Shown: positions 33,781 through 42,124, numbered from the stretch's first letter. The stretch is 48,902 nucleotides of DNA from Acidobacteriota bacterium (GCA_014584695.1 JACTMI010000044.1:1-48902); one strand, 5' to 3'. Translations and numbers: made by a program. Notes: a model not told the origin generated them from the letters alone.

Positions 33781-35117
33781 CGCCGGCCGCGACCGGCGAG
33801 GACCGCGTCGTGGCGCTCCGCGGTCCAGCGGGAAAGGGCGGTCCCCTCGCGCACGATCGTCTCCTCGCGGCGCGGGCCGGTCGAGATGAGGGCGACCTGG
33901 GCGCCGACCAGCTCTTCGATCCGGGCGACGTAGTCGCGCGCCGCTCGGGGCAGATCGTCGTACTCGAGCAAGCCGACGGTCTCCTGCCGCCAGCCCGGCA
34001 CGGTCTGGTAGACGGGCTCGGCCCCTTCGAGCGTCTCGAGGCAGGAGGGGAAATCCTCGAGCACCTCGCCGCGGTAGCGGTAGCCGACGCAGACCGGGAT
34101 CTCCTCGAGGGTGTCGAGCACGTCGAGCTTGGTCAGCGCGAGCGCGGCCGGGCCGTTGACTCGCACTGCGTAGCGGACCGCCACGGCGTCGAACCAGCCG
34201 CAGCGACGCGGCCGGCCGGTGACGGTGCCGAACTCGTTGCCTCGCTGGCGCAGGTACTCGCCGGTCGAATCCGTGAGCTCGCCCGGGAAGGGCCCGCCGC
34301 CGACCCTCGTCGTGTAGGCCTTGACGATGCCGAGCACGCCGTCGATCGCGGTCGGCGGCACACCCGATCCGGTGCAGGCGCCACCCGAGGTCGGGTTGGA
34401 GCTGGTCACGAACGGATAGGTGCCGTGGTCGACATCGAGCAGCGCGCCCTGGGCACCCTCGAACAGCAGGCTCTTGCCCTCTTCGAGCCAGCCGTGCAAC
34501 AGCCGCTCCGTGTCCGTCAGGTAGGGCTCCAGGCGATCAGCCCAGAGGCGGCACTGGTCCGCCAGCCGCGACGGCTGCAGCGGCGCCCCGGCGCCGAGGG
34601 CCAACAGCTCGGGCTCGAGCCGCACCAGCTGGGACCGCAACCGGGACTCGAGCAGGGGCGAAGCGAGCTCCGATAGCCGCACTCCGAAGCGCGCGGCTTT
34701 GAGCTCGTACGCGGGCCCGATGCCTCGGCCCGTGGTGCCGACCATGCCGGAACCGGCACCCGCTTCGCGGGCCCGGTCGAGCTCGCCGTGCACGGGCAGG
34801 ATCGCCTGCGCCCGGTTGGAAACCGCCAGCCGGCCCTCGGTCCGGACGCCCGCCGCGTGCAGCTGATCGATCTCCTCGAACAGCGCGTCCGGGGCCACCA
34901 CCATGCCGTTGCCCATGACGCAGCGGGTGTCCGGGTGGAGAATGCCGGAGGGGATCAGCCGGAGCGCGAAGTGGTGGTCGCCGAACCTCACCGTGTGGCC
35001 GGCGTTGTGCCCGCCCTGGTAGCGCACCACGGCATCGAAGGCCGGGCAGAGCAGATCGACGATCTTCCCCTTGCCTTCGTCTCCCCACTGCATTCCCACC
35101 ACGACGACGTTGGGCAT
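33777..35117 (-). CDS. purA: Adenylosuccinate synthetase
   Basis: A 446-residue enzyme making adenylosuccinate from IMP, aspartate and GTP. Motifs: GMQWGDEGKGK (residues 8-18) with catalytic Asp13, the GGHNAGHTV loop with His41, TTGRGIGPAY, EGAQGALLDVDHGTYP and the TRVGGGPFPGEL Asp/GTP loop region. ATG at 35117 with AGGAG upstream; the frame extends further upstream without similarity. It ends at 33777 inside the CTCAG duplication of the adjoining MITE-like element, so its last codons are intact. Its start region is divergent from HMG-CoA reductase. Confidence 0.97.
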   Translation of the reverse strand: MPNVVVVGMQWGDEGKGKIVDLLCPAFDAVVRYQGGHNAGHTVRFGDHHFALRLIPSGILHPDTRCVMGNGMVVAPDALFEEIDQLHAAGVRTEGRLAVSNRAQAILPVHGELDRAREAGAGSGMVGTTGRGIGPAYELKAARFGVRLSELASPLLESRLRSQLVRLEPELLALGAGAPLQPSRLADQCRLWADRLEPYLTDTERLLHGWLEEGKSLLFEGAQGALLDVDHGTYPFVTSSNPTSGGACTGSGVPPTAIDGVLGIVKAYTTRVGGGPFPGELTDSTGEYLRQRGNEFGTVTGRPRRCGWFDAVAVRYAVRVNGPAALALTKLDVLDTLEEIPVCVGYRYRGEVLEDFPSCLETLEGAEPVYQTVPGWRQETVGLLEYDDLPRAARDYVARIEELVGAQVALISTGPRREETIVREGTALSRWTAERHDAVLAGRGRR

Positions 35118-35291
35118 CCGCCTCGCTCCTGGCACCCGGGCCGCCGCATCGTAGCACGCGCGCCGGCGCCGGCGGGTCGCCGCGCTGCGGCGCATCGCCG
35201 GTCCCGCCGCGGCTCTCCGGCGCCGGCCCGTGGGGGTCGGCGATCACGGTAAGCTCTGCGGCCACGCCACGAGTCCGGGGAGGTCGCGCGC

Positions 35292-36851
35292 ATGCTGTTC
35301 AAGATCCCGTCGCTCCTGCTCAAGCAGCTCTACACCTTCGGCAGCCTCGCCAACTCCGACGCCGGGGTCACCTTCGCGCTCAAGAACCGGCTGAGTGACG
35401 CGACTCTGGTGGGTGTGCGGCGAATCGCCGTCGACGGCGCCGAGGTCCCTCGCGACCGGATCCGGCTCTCTTTCGGCGCCGAGCCCCCGACGCCCGCGGC
35501 GCGGATTTCCCCCGAGCATCCCCTCGAGCTGCCGCTGCGCAGGGTCCTGACCCTCCACCTCGACGGTCTCGCGCCGCTCGCCAAGGGCAGCCACGAGATC
35601 GAGCTCGCCTTCGAGGCCAAGCCCTTCGGCGCCCTGGACTTCAAGGTCAACGACACGATCGGCGAGGACAACGGCGGCCGCATCAGGATCCCCTACGACA
35701 AGGAGAACGACCACTCGCGCGAGTGGGCGGCCAAGCGGCGTCAGTTCCTTTCCGAGCGCACGGGTGTCGAGCTCGAGCACGTCGACAAGTTCTCCTTCGA
35801 CCCGGCCACCACGCGCGGCAACGTCGAGAGCTTCGTCGGCGTCGCCCAGATCCCGATCGGCCTCGCCGGACCGCTGCTGGTCAAGGGCGAGCACGCGCAG
35901 GGCGAGTTCGTGATCCCGATGGCGACCACCGAAGGCACGCTGGTCGCTTCCTACAGCCGCGGCATGAAGGTCCTCAACCAGTCCGGCGGCGTCACCTGCA
36001 CGGTGATCGGCGACGCCATGCAACGGGCGCCGGTGTTCGTCTTCGATTCGGCGCGCGAGGCGCGGGAGTTCTCGGTCTGGATCGAAGACAATCTCGCCGC
36101 CATCCGCGAGAACGCCGAGGCCACCTCCTCGGTCGCGAAGCTGCTCTACATCGATACCTACCTGGCGTCCAAGTTCGCGTACCTGCGCTTCAACTTCGTC
36201 ACCGGCGACGCCGCGGGCCAGAACATGGTCGGCCGAGCGACCTTCGCCGCCTGCTCCTGGGTCCTGGAGCAGCCCTGGGTCAAGGAACGCTGCCGCAAGT
36301 TCTACCTCGAGTCCAACCTGGCCACCGACAAGAAGGCGTCCCAGGTCAACATCATGCGGACGCGCGGCAAGCGCGTGGTCGCGGAGGCGACGATCCCGCG
36401 CGACGTGCTGGTCCAGGTCATGCGGGTGGAGCCGGAGCAGCTCCACTACCACGCGCAGATCGCCAACGTCGGCGCCTTCCTGTCGGGCGCCAACAACAAC
36501 GGCGCCCACTCGCCCAACGGCATCACGGCGATGTTCATCGCCACCGGCCAGGACGTCGCCAACGTCTCCGAGTCCTCGGCAGGCATCGTCTATACCGAGC
36601 TGGGCGCCGACCGGTCGCTCTACATGTCGATCACGATCCCGTCGCTGATCGTCGCCACCCACGGCGGTGGCACCGGGCTCGCGACCCAGCGCGAGTGTCT
36701 CCGGATCCTGGGCTGCACCGGCCGCGGCTCGGTACGGAAGCTGGCCGAGATCACCGCCGGAGTGGCGCTTTCGGGCGAAATCTCTCTGGCTTCGGCGATC
36801 TCGTCGCTCGACTGGGTGTCCAGCCACGAGAAGTACGGGCGCAACCGCTGA
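35292..36851 (+). CDS. Hydroxymethylglutaryl-CoA reductase with N-terminal extension
   Basis: A 519-residue protein. Residues about 140-519 are an HMG-CoA reductase catalytic domain: FVGVAQIPIGLAGPL, MATTEGTLVAS with catalytic Glu214, FVTGDAAGQNMVGRA, LATDKKAS with Lys347, ANNNGAHSPNGITA, ATHGGGTG and the late His512 in SSHEKYG. The motif spacing is nearest to class I, the biosynthetic NADPH type. Residues 1-125 are an extra strand-rich domain, soluble, with no membrane helix. It makes mevalonate for isoprenoids if biosynthetic; no other mevalonate gene is in the window. ATG at 35292 with GGGGAGG upstream. Confidence 0.92.
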   Translation: MLFKIPSLLLKQLYTFGSLANSDAGVTFALKNRLSDATLVGVRRIAVDGAEVPRDRIRLSFGAEPPTPAARISPEHPLELPLRRVLTLHLDGLAPLAKGSHEIELAFEAKPFGALDFKVNDTIGEDNGGRIRIPYDKENDHSREWAAKRRQFLSERTGVELEHVDKFSFDPATTRGNVESFVGVAQIPIGLAGPLLVKGEHAQGEFVIPMATTEGTLVASYSRGMKVLNQSGGVTCTVIGDAMQRAPVFVFDSAREAREFSVWIEDNLAAIRENAEATSSVAKLLYIDTYLASKFAYLRFNFVTGDAAGQNMVGRATFAACSWVLEQPWVKERCRKFYLESNLATDKKASQVNIMRTRGKRVVAEATIPRDVLVQVMRVEPEQLHYHAQIANVGAFLSGANNNGAHSPNGITAMFIATGQDVANVSESSAGIVYTELGADRSLYMSITIPSLIVATHGGGTGLATQRECLRILGCTGRGSVRKLAEITAGVALSGEISLASAISSLDWVSSHEKYGRNR

Positions 36852-36878
36852 GAGGTGTCGCGCGGCGCGGCGCCGGCC

Positions 36879-38357
36879 TCAGGCCCGCGCGGCGCGCCGC
36901 AGCAGCTCGTCGAGCTCGGCGTGGTAGCCGTCGACGATTCGACCGGGGTCCGGCACGAGGACGGCGTCGGTCCCGACCCCCATCCGCACCTGGCCGTCGT
37001 AGCTGAAGATCGAGACGCCGAGCCCGAGTCGGCCGGCCTGAGGGACCCAGAAGTAGATGTCCCGGATCGGCTTGCCGGCGAACCAGATGGTCTGCCCGGG
37101 CCCCGGCACGTTGGTGAACACCGCCGTCGCCTTGGAACCGAAGATCTTCACCAGCAGCCGCTGGCCGGCCTCCGGGAGCCGGCCGGCCAATCCCAGCAGG
37201 CCGAGCACCACCAGCGGCTCGGCCGAGCTGCGCAACGCCATCGACCGCCGGCGGATCTCCTCCAGACGGCGCAGCGGATCGGCGACCCCGACCGGCAGTG
37301 ACAGGAAGACCAGGCCGAAGCGGTTGCCGAGCGCGGCCATCTCCTCGAGCGGGCGCAAGTTGACCGGCATGGCACAGCGGAAGGCCAGGCTCTCCGGCGG
37401 CTCGCCCGCGCGCGCCAGGTAGCGCCTCAGTCCGCCGGCCATGGCGGTGTTCAGCAAGTCGTTGAGCGAGCATCCGAGCCGCCGGGCGGCCGCCTTGATC
37501 TCCTCGACCGTCGTCGCCTCCGTCCACGCCACCCGCTTCTCGACCCCCAGCTCGCCCTTGAACGGGCTCTTGGGGTCGCGCGCCCTGCCGACCAGGCGGC
37601 CGAGCGCCGCGGTCGCGCCGATGCCGCGCACCACTGGATGGATCCGGCCGTAGGCCTCGACCGGCGCCACCATCAGCCGGAAGGTCTCGGGCAGCCAGCG
37701 CTCCGCCGCCGCGCGGGCCACTTCGAAGGCCGCCGCGCCCCGACTCTGCAGGATCTCGAGAAAGGGGTTCCCCGACGGCGCCTCGGTCGTCGTCGGCGTC
37801 TCGACCAGCGCCGGTCCACCCGCCGCGAGGTCGGTCATCGCGAGCAGGACCACCATCAGGGCGACGCCGTCGCCGATGGCGTGGTGGATGCGCGCGAAGA
37901 CGACCGTGTCGCGGCCGCGGTAGCCGCGCAGGAAGCGGAACTCCCACAGCGGCCAGCGCCGGTCGAAGGGGCGGCTCAAGTGCACCGCGATCGCGCGCGC
38001 CAGCTCACGATCGCCGCCCGGCTCCGGCAGCTCTTCGTCGACGATGTGGTGGGCGAGGTCGAACTCGGAGTCCTCCACCCAGACCGGCCCCTCCGGTCCG
38101 ATCGCGACGCGTTGGTGGAAGCGCGGGATCTGCCGCAAGCGGCCGCCGAGAATCGCGGCGCCACGCTCGCGGTCGACCTCGCCTTCCACCACCAGGACGC
38201 CGTGGATGTGCATCAGGTTGGCCGGATCGTCCATGCGCAGCCAGGCATGGTCGACCGCCGACAGCGGCGCGCCTCGCTCGCCCCGCCGGAGCGGGTGGAG
38301 CACGAACGGCGGCAGGCCGCCGCTCGCCACACCGCTGTTGGGCGTGCTTTCGCTCAC
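36879..38357 (-). CDS. Wax ester synthase/diacylglycerol acyltransferase (WS/DGAT) family
   Basis: A 492-residue acyltransferase of the WS/DGAT family, which makes storage wax esters or triacylglycerol from acyl-CoA. It has LSAVDHAWLRMDD near the N-terminus, the catalytic HHAIGDG (158-164), CSLNDLLNTAMAGGLRRYL and a late TNVPGP with NPxG-like region, in the usual order. I chose the GTG at 38357, which leaves 49 bp to the divergent methyltransferase; a longer frame would overlap that gene. It lies near the PhaR/phasin operon, suggesting an interest in carbon storage. Short-chain alcohols or other acceptors are possible. Confidence 0.88.
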   Translation of the reverse strand: MSESTPNSGVASGGLPPFVLHPLRRGERGAPLSAVDHAWLRMDDPANLMHIHGVLVVEGEVDRERGAAILGGRLRQIPRFHQRVAIGPEGPVWVEDSEFDLAHHIVDEELPEPGGDRELARAIAVHLSRPFDRRWPLWEFRFLRGYRGRDTVVFARIHHAIGDGVALMVVLLAMTDLAAGGPALVETPTTTEAPSGNPFLEILQSRGAAAFEVARAAAERWLPETFRLMVAPVEAYGRIHPVVRGIGATAALGRLVGRARDPKSPFKGELGVEKRVAWTEATTVEEIKAAARRLGCSLNDLLNTAMAGGLRRYLARAGEPPESLAFRCAMPVNLRPLEEMAALGNRFGLVFLSLPVGVADPLRRLEEIRRRSMALRSSAEPLVVLGLLGLAGRLPEAGQRLLVKIFGSKATAVFTNVPGPGQTIWFAGKPIRDIYFWVPQAGRLGLGVSIFSYDGQVRMGVGTDAVLVPDPGRIVDGYHAELDELLRRAARA

Positions 38358-38406
38358 GATCGTCGTACGATAGAACACAAGCCCGGCCGCTGACCCGGCA
38401 TTCCGC

Positions 38407-39177
38407 GTGCGCCCTCGTCCCGATCCCACCCACCGCTTCGCCGACCGCGTCGCCGACTACGAGCGCGGCCGCCCGGGCTATCCCGCCGCGATCCTCGACG
38501 CGCTCGAAGCGGCCGGCGCGCTGCGCCAGGGGCACCAGGTCGTCGATCTGGGCGCCGGCACCGGCCTCTCCTCCGAGCCCTTCCTCGCGCGCGGCTACGC
38601 GGTGACCGGGGTCGAGCCCAACGAGCCGATGCGCCGGGCCGCCGAGATCCGCCTGGCCGAATATCCGGGCTTCCGGTCGGTCAGCGGGCGGGCGGAGGCG
38701 ACAGGCCTCCCGGCGGCGAGCGTCGATCTCCTGGTCGCCGCTCAGGCCTTCCACTGGTTCGATGGCGCGGCGGTGCGCGCCGAAGCGCTGCGCATCGTGC
38801 GGCCGGGAGGCCACGCGGCGCTGATCTGGAACGCTCGGCGAGCCACCGGGACGCCGTTTCTCGCCGCTTACGAAGCGCTGCTGCTCGAGTTCGGCACCGA
38901 CTACCGGGAGGTGGGGCACCGCGGCGTCTCCCCCGCCCAGCTGGCGGGATTCTTCGGCCACCGGCCCGTGCACCGGCGTTTCGCCAGCTTCCAGTCGCTC
39001 GACGCCGCGGGTCTGCGCGCCCGGCTGCTCTCCTCGTCGTACACCCCGGGCGAGGGTGACCCCCGGCGCGCGCCCATGCTGGCGGCCCTGGACGAGCTCT
39101 TCGCGGCGCACGCCGAGCTCGGCCGCGTCACACTTCACTACGACACGGACCTGCACTTCGCACCCCTGCGCGGCTGA
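38407..39177 (+). CDS. Class I SAM-dependent methyltransferase
   Basis: A 256-residue Rossmann-fold methyltransferase. Motif I is VVDLGAGTG (45-53), followed by GVEPNEPMRR, the motif around AAQAFHWFD and the post-motif strand VRPGGHAALIWN. The N-terminal FADRVADYERGRPGYP is typical of the UbiE/Tam-like cluster. The start is GTG at 38407 without a strong ribosome site. The substrate is unknown. Its last codons and stop (CGC GGC TGA) lie in the first copy of a 26-bp tandem repeat. Confidence 0.88.
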   Translation: MRPRPDPTHRFADRVADYERGRPGYPAAILDALEAAGALRQGHQVVDLGAGTGLSSEPFLARGYAVTGVEPNEPMRRAAEIRLAEYPGFRSVSGRAEATGLPAASVDLLVAAQAFHWFDGAAVRAEALRIVRPGGHAALIWNARRATGTPFLAAYEALLLEFGTDYREVGHRGVSPAQLAGFFGHRPVHRRFASFQSLDAAGLRARLLSSSYTPGEGDPRRAPMLAALDELFAAHAELGRVTLHYDTDLHFAPLRG

Positions 39178-39259
39178 CCGCCAGGATCGATTTGCGCGGC
39201 TGACCGCAATGACCGATTTGTGCGGCTGACCGCAATGACCGACTTGTGCGGCTGACCGC
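39170..39259. repeat. 26-bp tandem repeat starting inside a stop codon
   Basis: Three full copies (39170-39195, 39196-39221, 39222-39247) plus a 12-base partial copy (39248-39259). Each copy opens with GCGGCTGACCGC, a small palindrome-like block, followed by a variable AATGACCGATTTGT-type half. Copy 1 overlaps the end of the methyltransferase gene and supplies its TGA. There are no unique spacers, so it is not CRISPR. Confidence 0.92.
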
Positions 39260-39282
39260 CGCGGGCGTGCCGCGCGGCGCGA

Positions 39283-40506
39283 TCAGCGCAGGAGGTTCGT
39301 GAGACGGTCGAGCGCGTCGTCGAGACGGGCCAGGGTCTGGTGTGCCGGCTCGCGGCGCGCCTCGGCGGGCAGCCCCACACCGCGCCAGAGATCGCGGTGC
39401 GGGTCCTCCAGAATCCGGCGGTTCAAGCGCACGCCGTGCCGGCGCAGCATCGGCTGCAGATCGTCGAAGCGGGCCAGGAGATCCCGGCGTGTCGCCTCGT
39501 AGGCGTGCGCCGCCACCGCCCGCCGCGCCGAGAAGCTGAAGATGTTGGTGAAGAACATCCGGTAGTCGTCGCTCGAGGGCTCGATCAGCACGACGTCGGC
39601 GTCCTTGTAGCGGGTCTCGTAAGCCGCCAGGCCGACCCGCAAGCGCGAGTGAATCAGCGTCCGGAACGTCTGCGAGAGCACGGTCGGGAGCCCTCGACGG
39701 ACCAGTTGGCGCTCCGTCAGGCCGCCCAGGCCCTCGGCGTTCGAGAGGTCGACCGGGACGATCGGGTTGATGCAGAACAGCAGCTTGGCGCCGGAATCGA
39801 GAGCGACCGAGGCGTGAAGCGTCTTGAGCAGGACGCCGTCGACGTAGAAGCGGCCGTCGATCTCGACCGGCGGGTAGACACCCGGCAGCGCGGTCGACGC
39901 CTGAACCGCGCGCGAGATCGGCACGTGGTCCCACCCCGGCTCGCCGAACCGGACGGCGCGACCCGAATCGAGCTCGGAGGCGACCACGAACAGCGGGTGC
40001 GAGAGCCGCCGGAAGTCGTCGGTCCGCCCCTTTATGGTGTAGATGCTGCGCAGGTAGCTGCGGATCGGCTCGTTGTCGAAAGCACCGACCGGCAGCGCGC
40101 GGGAGAGCCGGGTCAGCGAGTCGAGCAGGCTGCGGTCGTCGGGATTGCGCGCGAACTGGGCCAGGGCCTGGCTCAACAGGCGCGGCACCGAGAGACCCCG
40201 GCGGACGAACTCACCGACCGCCGGGGTGAAGAAGGTCTCGGGGACGAACGGGTGCTCGCCCGGCTCGTGCTTGACGATCGCGCGGCACATCTGCGCGGTG
40301 GTCAGGCCGTTGACCAGATTCGCGGCGATGAAAGCACCGGCCGAGACGCCGACATAGACCGCCAAGTCGTGGAGGTCGGCGCCCTCCAGGGCCTCGTCGA
40401 GGGCCCGCAGCGCGCCGATCTCGTAGATGGCTCCCTCGGGACCTCCCCCCGCCAGGGCGAGGCCGATCGAGCCCGACTTGCTCCGGCGCGCCGCGGGACC
40501 GGCCAC
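39283..40506 (-). CDS. Patatin-like phospholipase/acyl hydrolase
   Basis: A 407-residue patatin-fold serine hydrolase. The dyad is Ser55 in GVSAG and Asp223 in YVDGVL. The oxyanion loop reads GGGPEG (20-25) instead of the usual GGGxRG. No signal peptide, so cytoplasmic. The GTG start at 40506 lies 4 bp after the phasin stop without a ribosome site, so it is translationally coupled and belongs to the phaR-phasin-phasin operon. That context suggests it acts on lipid or polyester granules, perhaps as an intracellular depolymerase or lipase; this is inference. Confidence 0.88.
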   Translation of the reverse strand: MAGPAARRSKSGSIGLALAGGGPEGAIYEIGALRALDEALEGADLHDLAVYVGVSAGAFIAANLVNGLTTAQMCRAIVKHEPGEHPFVPETFFTPAVGEFVRRGLSVPRLLSQALAQFARNPDDRSLLDSLTRLSRALPVGAFDNEPIRSYLRSIYTIKGRTDDFRRLSHPLFVVASELDSGRAVRFGEPGWDHVPISRAVQASTALPGVYPPVEIDGRFYVDGVLLKTLHASVALDSGAKLLFCINPIVPVDLSNAEGLGGLTERQLVRRGLPTVLSQTFRTLIHSRLRVGLAAYETRYKDADVVLIEPSSDDYRMFFTNIFSFSARRAVAAHAYEATRRDLLARFDDLQPMLRRHGVRLNRRILEDPHRDLWRGVGLPAEARREPAHQTLARLDDALDRLTNLLR

Positions 40507-40510
40507 GGGA

Positions 40511-40966
40511 TCAGCGCGTCCGACGGGCGGCGGTGGTCTTCCGGGCGGCGGTCGGCGTGGACTTCTTGGTCCGCGACCGGGCGCCCTTCTTGGCCTTCGA
40601 CTCGACCAGCGCCGTCAACTCCTGGACGCGGCGCGTCAGGTGGGCGATCTCGTCGCGGCTCGGCACGCCGATCCGCTTGAGCGTCGCGGCGACCCGGTTG
40701 TCCCAGGCATCCTCGACCTTGTCCCAGGCACCCACCGCCTGGTGCTTGGCCTTGCCGGCCGCGTCGCCGATCTGCTCGCGCAGACCGTCCAACTTCCCCT
40801 TGGCCCGGCTCTCGTAGGCCTGACCCTTCTTGATCAGGCTCTTGAACACCTTGCCGCCCTCTTCCTCGGCTGCCGCTAGGGCCCCCAGGCCGGCCAACCA
40901 GACCTTCTGCGCCGACTCCTTGACGTTCTTCTGCAGTTCCTCGACGTCGAGCTTCTTCTTGGCCAT
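40511..40966 (-). CDS. Phasin family (PhaF/PhaI-like) granule-associated protein with basic tail
   Basis: A 151-residue protein. The N-terminal phasin region has KVWLAGLGALAAAEEEGGKVF, the usual start of polyhydroxyalkanoate-granule phasins, followed by a long amphipathic, coiled-coil-prone helix. Near residue 100 it has a GVPSRDEIAHLTRRVQELT segment. The tail is Lys/Arg/Thr/Ala-rich, like the DNA-binding tails of PhaF that tether granules to the nucleoid. ATG at 40966 with AGGAG upstream. It is third in the phaR operon. Confidence 0.9.
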   Translation of the reverse strand: MAKKKLDVEELQKNVKESAQKVWLAGLGALAAAEEEGGKVFKSLIKKGQAYESRAKGKLDGLREQIGDAAGKAKHQAVGAWDKVEDAWDNRVAATLKRIGVPSRDEIAHLTRRVQELTALVESKAKKGARSRTKKSTPTAARKTTAARRTR

Positions 40967-41018
40967 CTTCGTTCTCCTCTGTCCGCCTCGGCGGTTGTGA
41001 CCAGACTCGCCCGCGCCG

Positions 41019-41393
41019 TCAGCGCAGGCTGGCGGCGAGCGACTCGACGCGGCGGGTCAGCTCCTGCACCTCTCGACGCGTCGGCACGCCCAGGCGGCCG
41101 AGCACGGACGACACCTGGCCCTCGACCGCGGACTCGACCTTGGCGCCGACCTTCGCCGCGCGATGGCGAGCGCCGGCCAGAGCCTTCTCGGCCTCGGCGA
41201 CCGGAGCGAAACGCGACTTCTTGCCCTTGGCGACCATCGAGTCGAAAGTCTCCGTCGCCGTCTCCTCGACGGTGGCGACGACTCCCAGGCCGGCCAGCCA
41301 GAGCTGGCGTCCGAAAGCCGCGGCATCGCTGCCCAGGTCGCGGACCGAACCCGGCAGCTCGCGGAAGTTCTGCGGAATGTCGATGTGGATCAT
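41019..41393 (-). CDS. Phasin family protein, tail-less
   Basis: A 124-residue paralogue of the next gene. It has RQLWLAGLGVVATVEETATETF and a shared GVPTRREVQELTRRVESL near the C-terminus, but it stops before any basic tail. The pair may be a coat phasin plus a DNA-tethering phasin. Its ATG overlaps the phaR stop (ATGA), with AAGGGAG upstream, so translation is coupled to the regulator. Confidence 0.88.
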   Translation of the reverse strand: MIHIDIPQNFRELPGSVRDLGSDAAAFGRQLWLAGLGVVATVEETATETFDSMVAKGKKSRFAPVAEAEKALAGARHRAAKVGAKVESAVEGQVSSVLGRLGVPTRREVQELTRRVESLAASLR

Positions 41394-41902
41394 CGAGACT
41401 CTCCCTTCTTGCGCCGTTCACGGCGCGGGCGTTGGGTGGGGCTGGACTCTTCGCGCGACGCGGCGCGGGAGGCCGTGGACTTGGTGTTGCCGCGGTCGGA
41501 CTCGAGACGCGTCAGGGACGACTCGAGCTCCTCGAGCCGGCCCCGCAGGCGCTCCATCTCCTCGCGGGCGCGACGCACCGGGCCGAGCCGATCGATCGAA
41601 GCCTGGACGAAGCGGTCGACCTTGTGCTGAACCTGCTCGACTCCGCTTTCGACGGCCCGCTGGCCGACCCGCACCAGCTCGTGGAGCAGCTCGCTGGGGA
41701 GGAAAGCTGCCCCCCGGCGCCCCTCGTCGAGGATGATCTGGGTCAGGGTCTGGGCGGTCACGTCGGCACCGCTGGCATTGTCCAGGACCCGCACCTCGGT
41801 GCCCGTGCGAATCCACTCGGCGAGCTCGTCGAGGGAGACGTAGCGGCTCTCTTCGGTGTCGTAGAGCTTGCGGCTCTCGTAGCGCTTGATCAGACGGGCC
41901 AT
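41390..41902 (-). CDS. phaR: Polyhydroxyalkanoate synthesis regulator PhaR
   Basis: A 170-residue repressor. The N-terminal DNA-binding domain is the PHB/PHA accumulation regulator type (IKRYESRKLYDTEESRYVSL, ELAEWIRTGTEVRVLDN, DVTAQTLTQIILDE). The middle is a helical, granule-binding region and the tail is basic. PhaR represses phasin genes until it is titrated by nascent granules. ATG at 41902 with GAGGAG close upstream. It is first in the operon and its own promoter carries three palindromic sites, so autorepression is very likely. Confidence 0.93.
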   Translation of the reverse strand: MARLIKRYESRKLYDTEESRYVSLDELAEWIRTGTEVRVLDNASGADVTAQTLTQIILDEGRRGAAFLPSELLHELVRVGQRAVESGVEQVQHKVDRFVQASIDRLGPVRRAREEMERLRGRLEELESSLTRLESDRGNTKSTASRAASREESSPTQRPRRERRKKGESR

Positions 41903-41922
41903 GGTCTCCTCGCTCCGGCTCG

Positions 41923-41999
41923 TGCCGCACTGCGGCAGGCTCGCCCGCAGTATTCCGCGCTGCGGCAAGAAAGTCAAGACCTTGCCGCGATGCGGCAAG
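41923..41999 (-). promoter_or_regulatory. Three phased operators, likely bound by PhaR
   Basis: Three palindromes of the form TTGCCGC-N3-GCGGCAA: site 1 at 41923-41937 (TGCCGC-ACT-GCGGCA), site 2 at 41953-41968 (left arm TTCCGC, one mismatch), site 3 at 41981-41999 (CTTGCCGC-GAT-GCGGCAAG, perfect 8-bp arms). Centres are at 41930, 41960 and 41990, exactly 30 bp apart, which is close to three helical turns. Site 2 lies in the promoter spacer, site 3 just upstream of the -35, site 1 in the early transcribed region. Confidence 0.85.
41949..41977 (-). promoter_or_regulatory. Promoter of the phaR-phasin operon
   Basis: TTGACT (41972-41977) and AATACT (41949-41954) on the minus strand are exactly 17 bp apart, about 47 bp upstream of the phaR ATG. 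It is the best sigma-70-type promoter in the window. Confidence 0.75.
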
Positions 42000-42124
42000 A
42001 GCACCCCGGGGCGCCGTGCCGTCCGTCGCACGAGATTCCGACCGCCGAGTCCATCGCGCGCGCTCCGGTGCCGGGCCGCTGCGCCGGCTCGCTCGCCAGC
42101 GCCCGCGATCCGCTCCAACTCCCG

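Noticed and set aside
38358-38429. Longer WS/DGAT protein starting at 38429
   Set aside because: It would overlap the divergent methyltransferase start, has no ribosome site and adds residues unlike the family.
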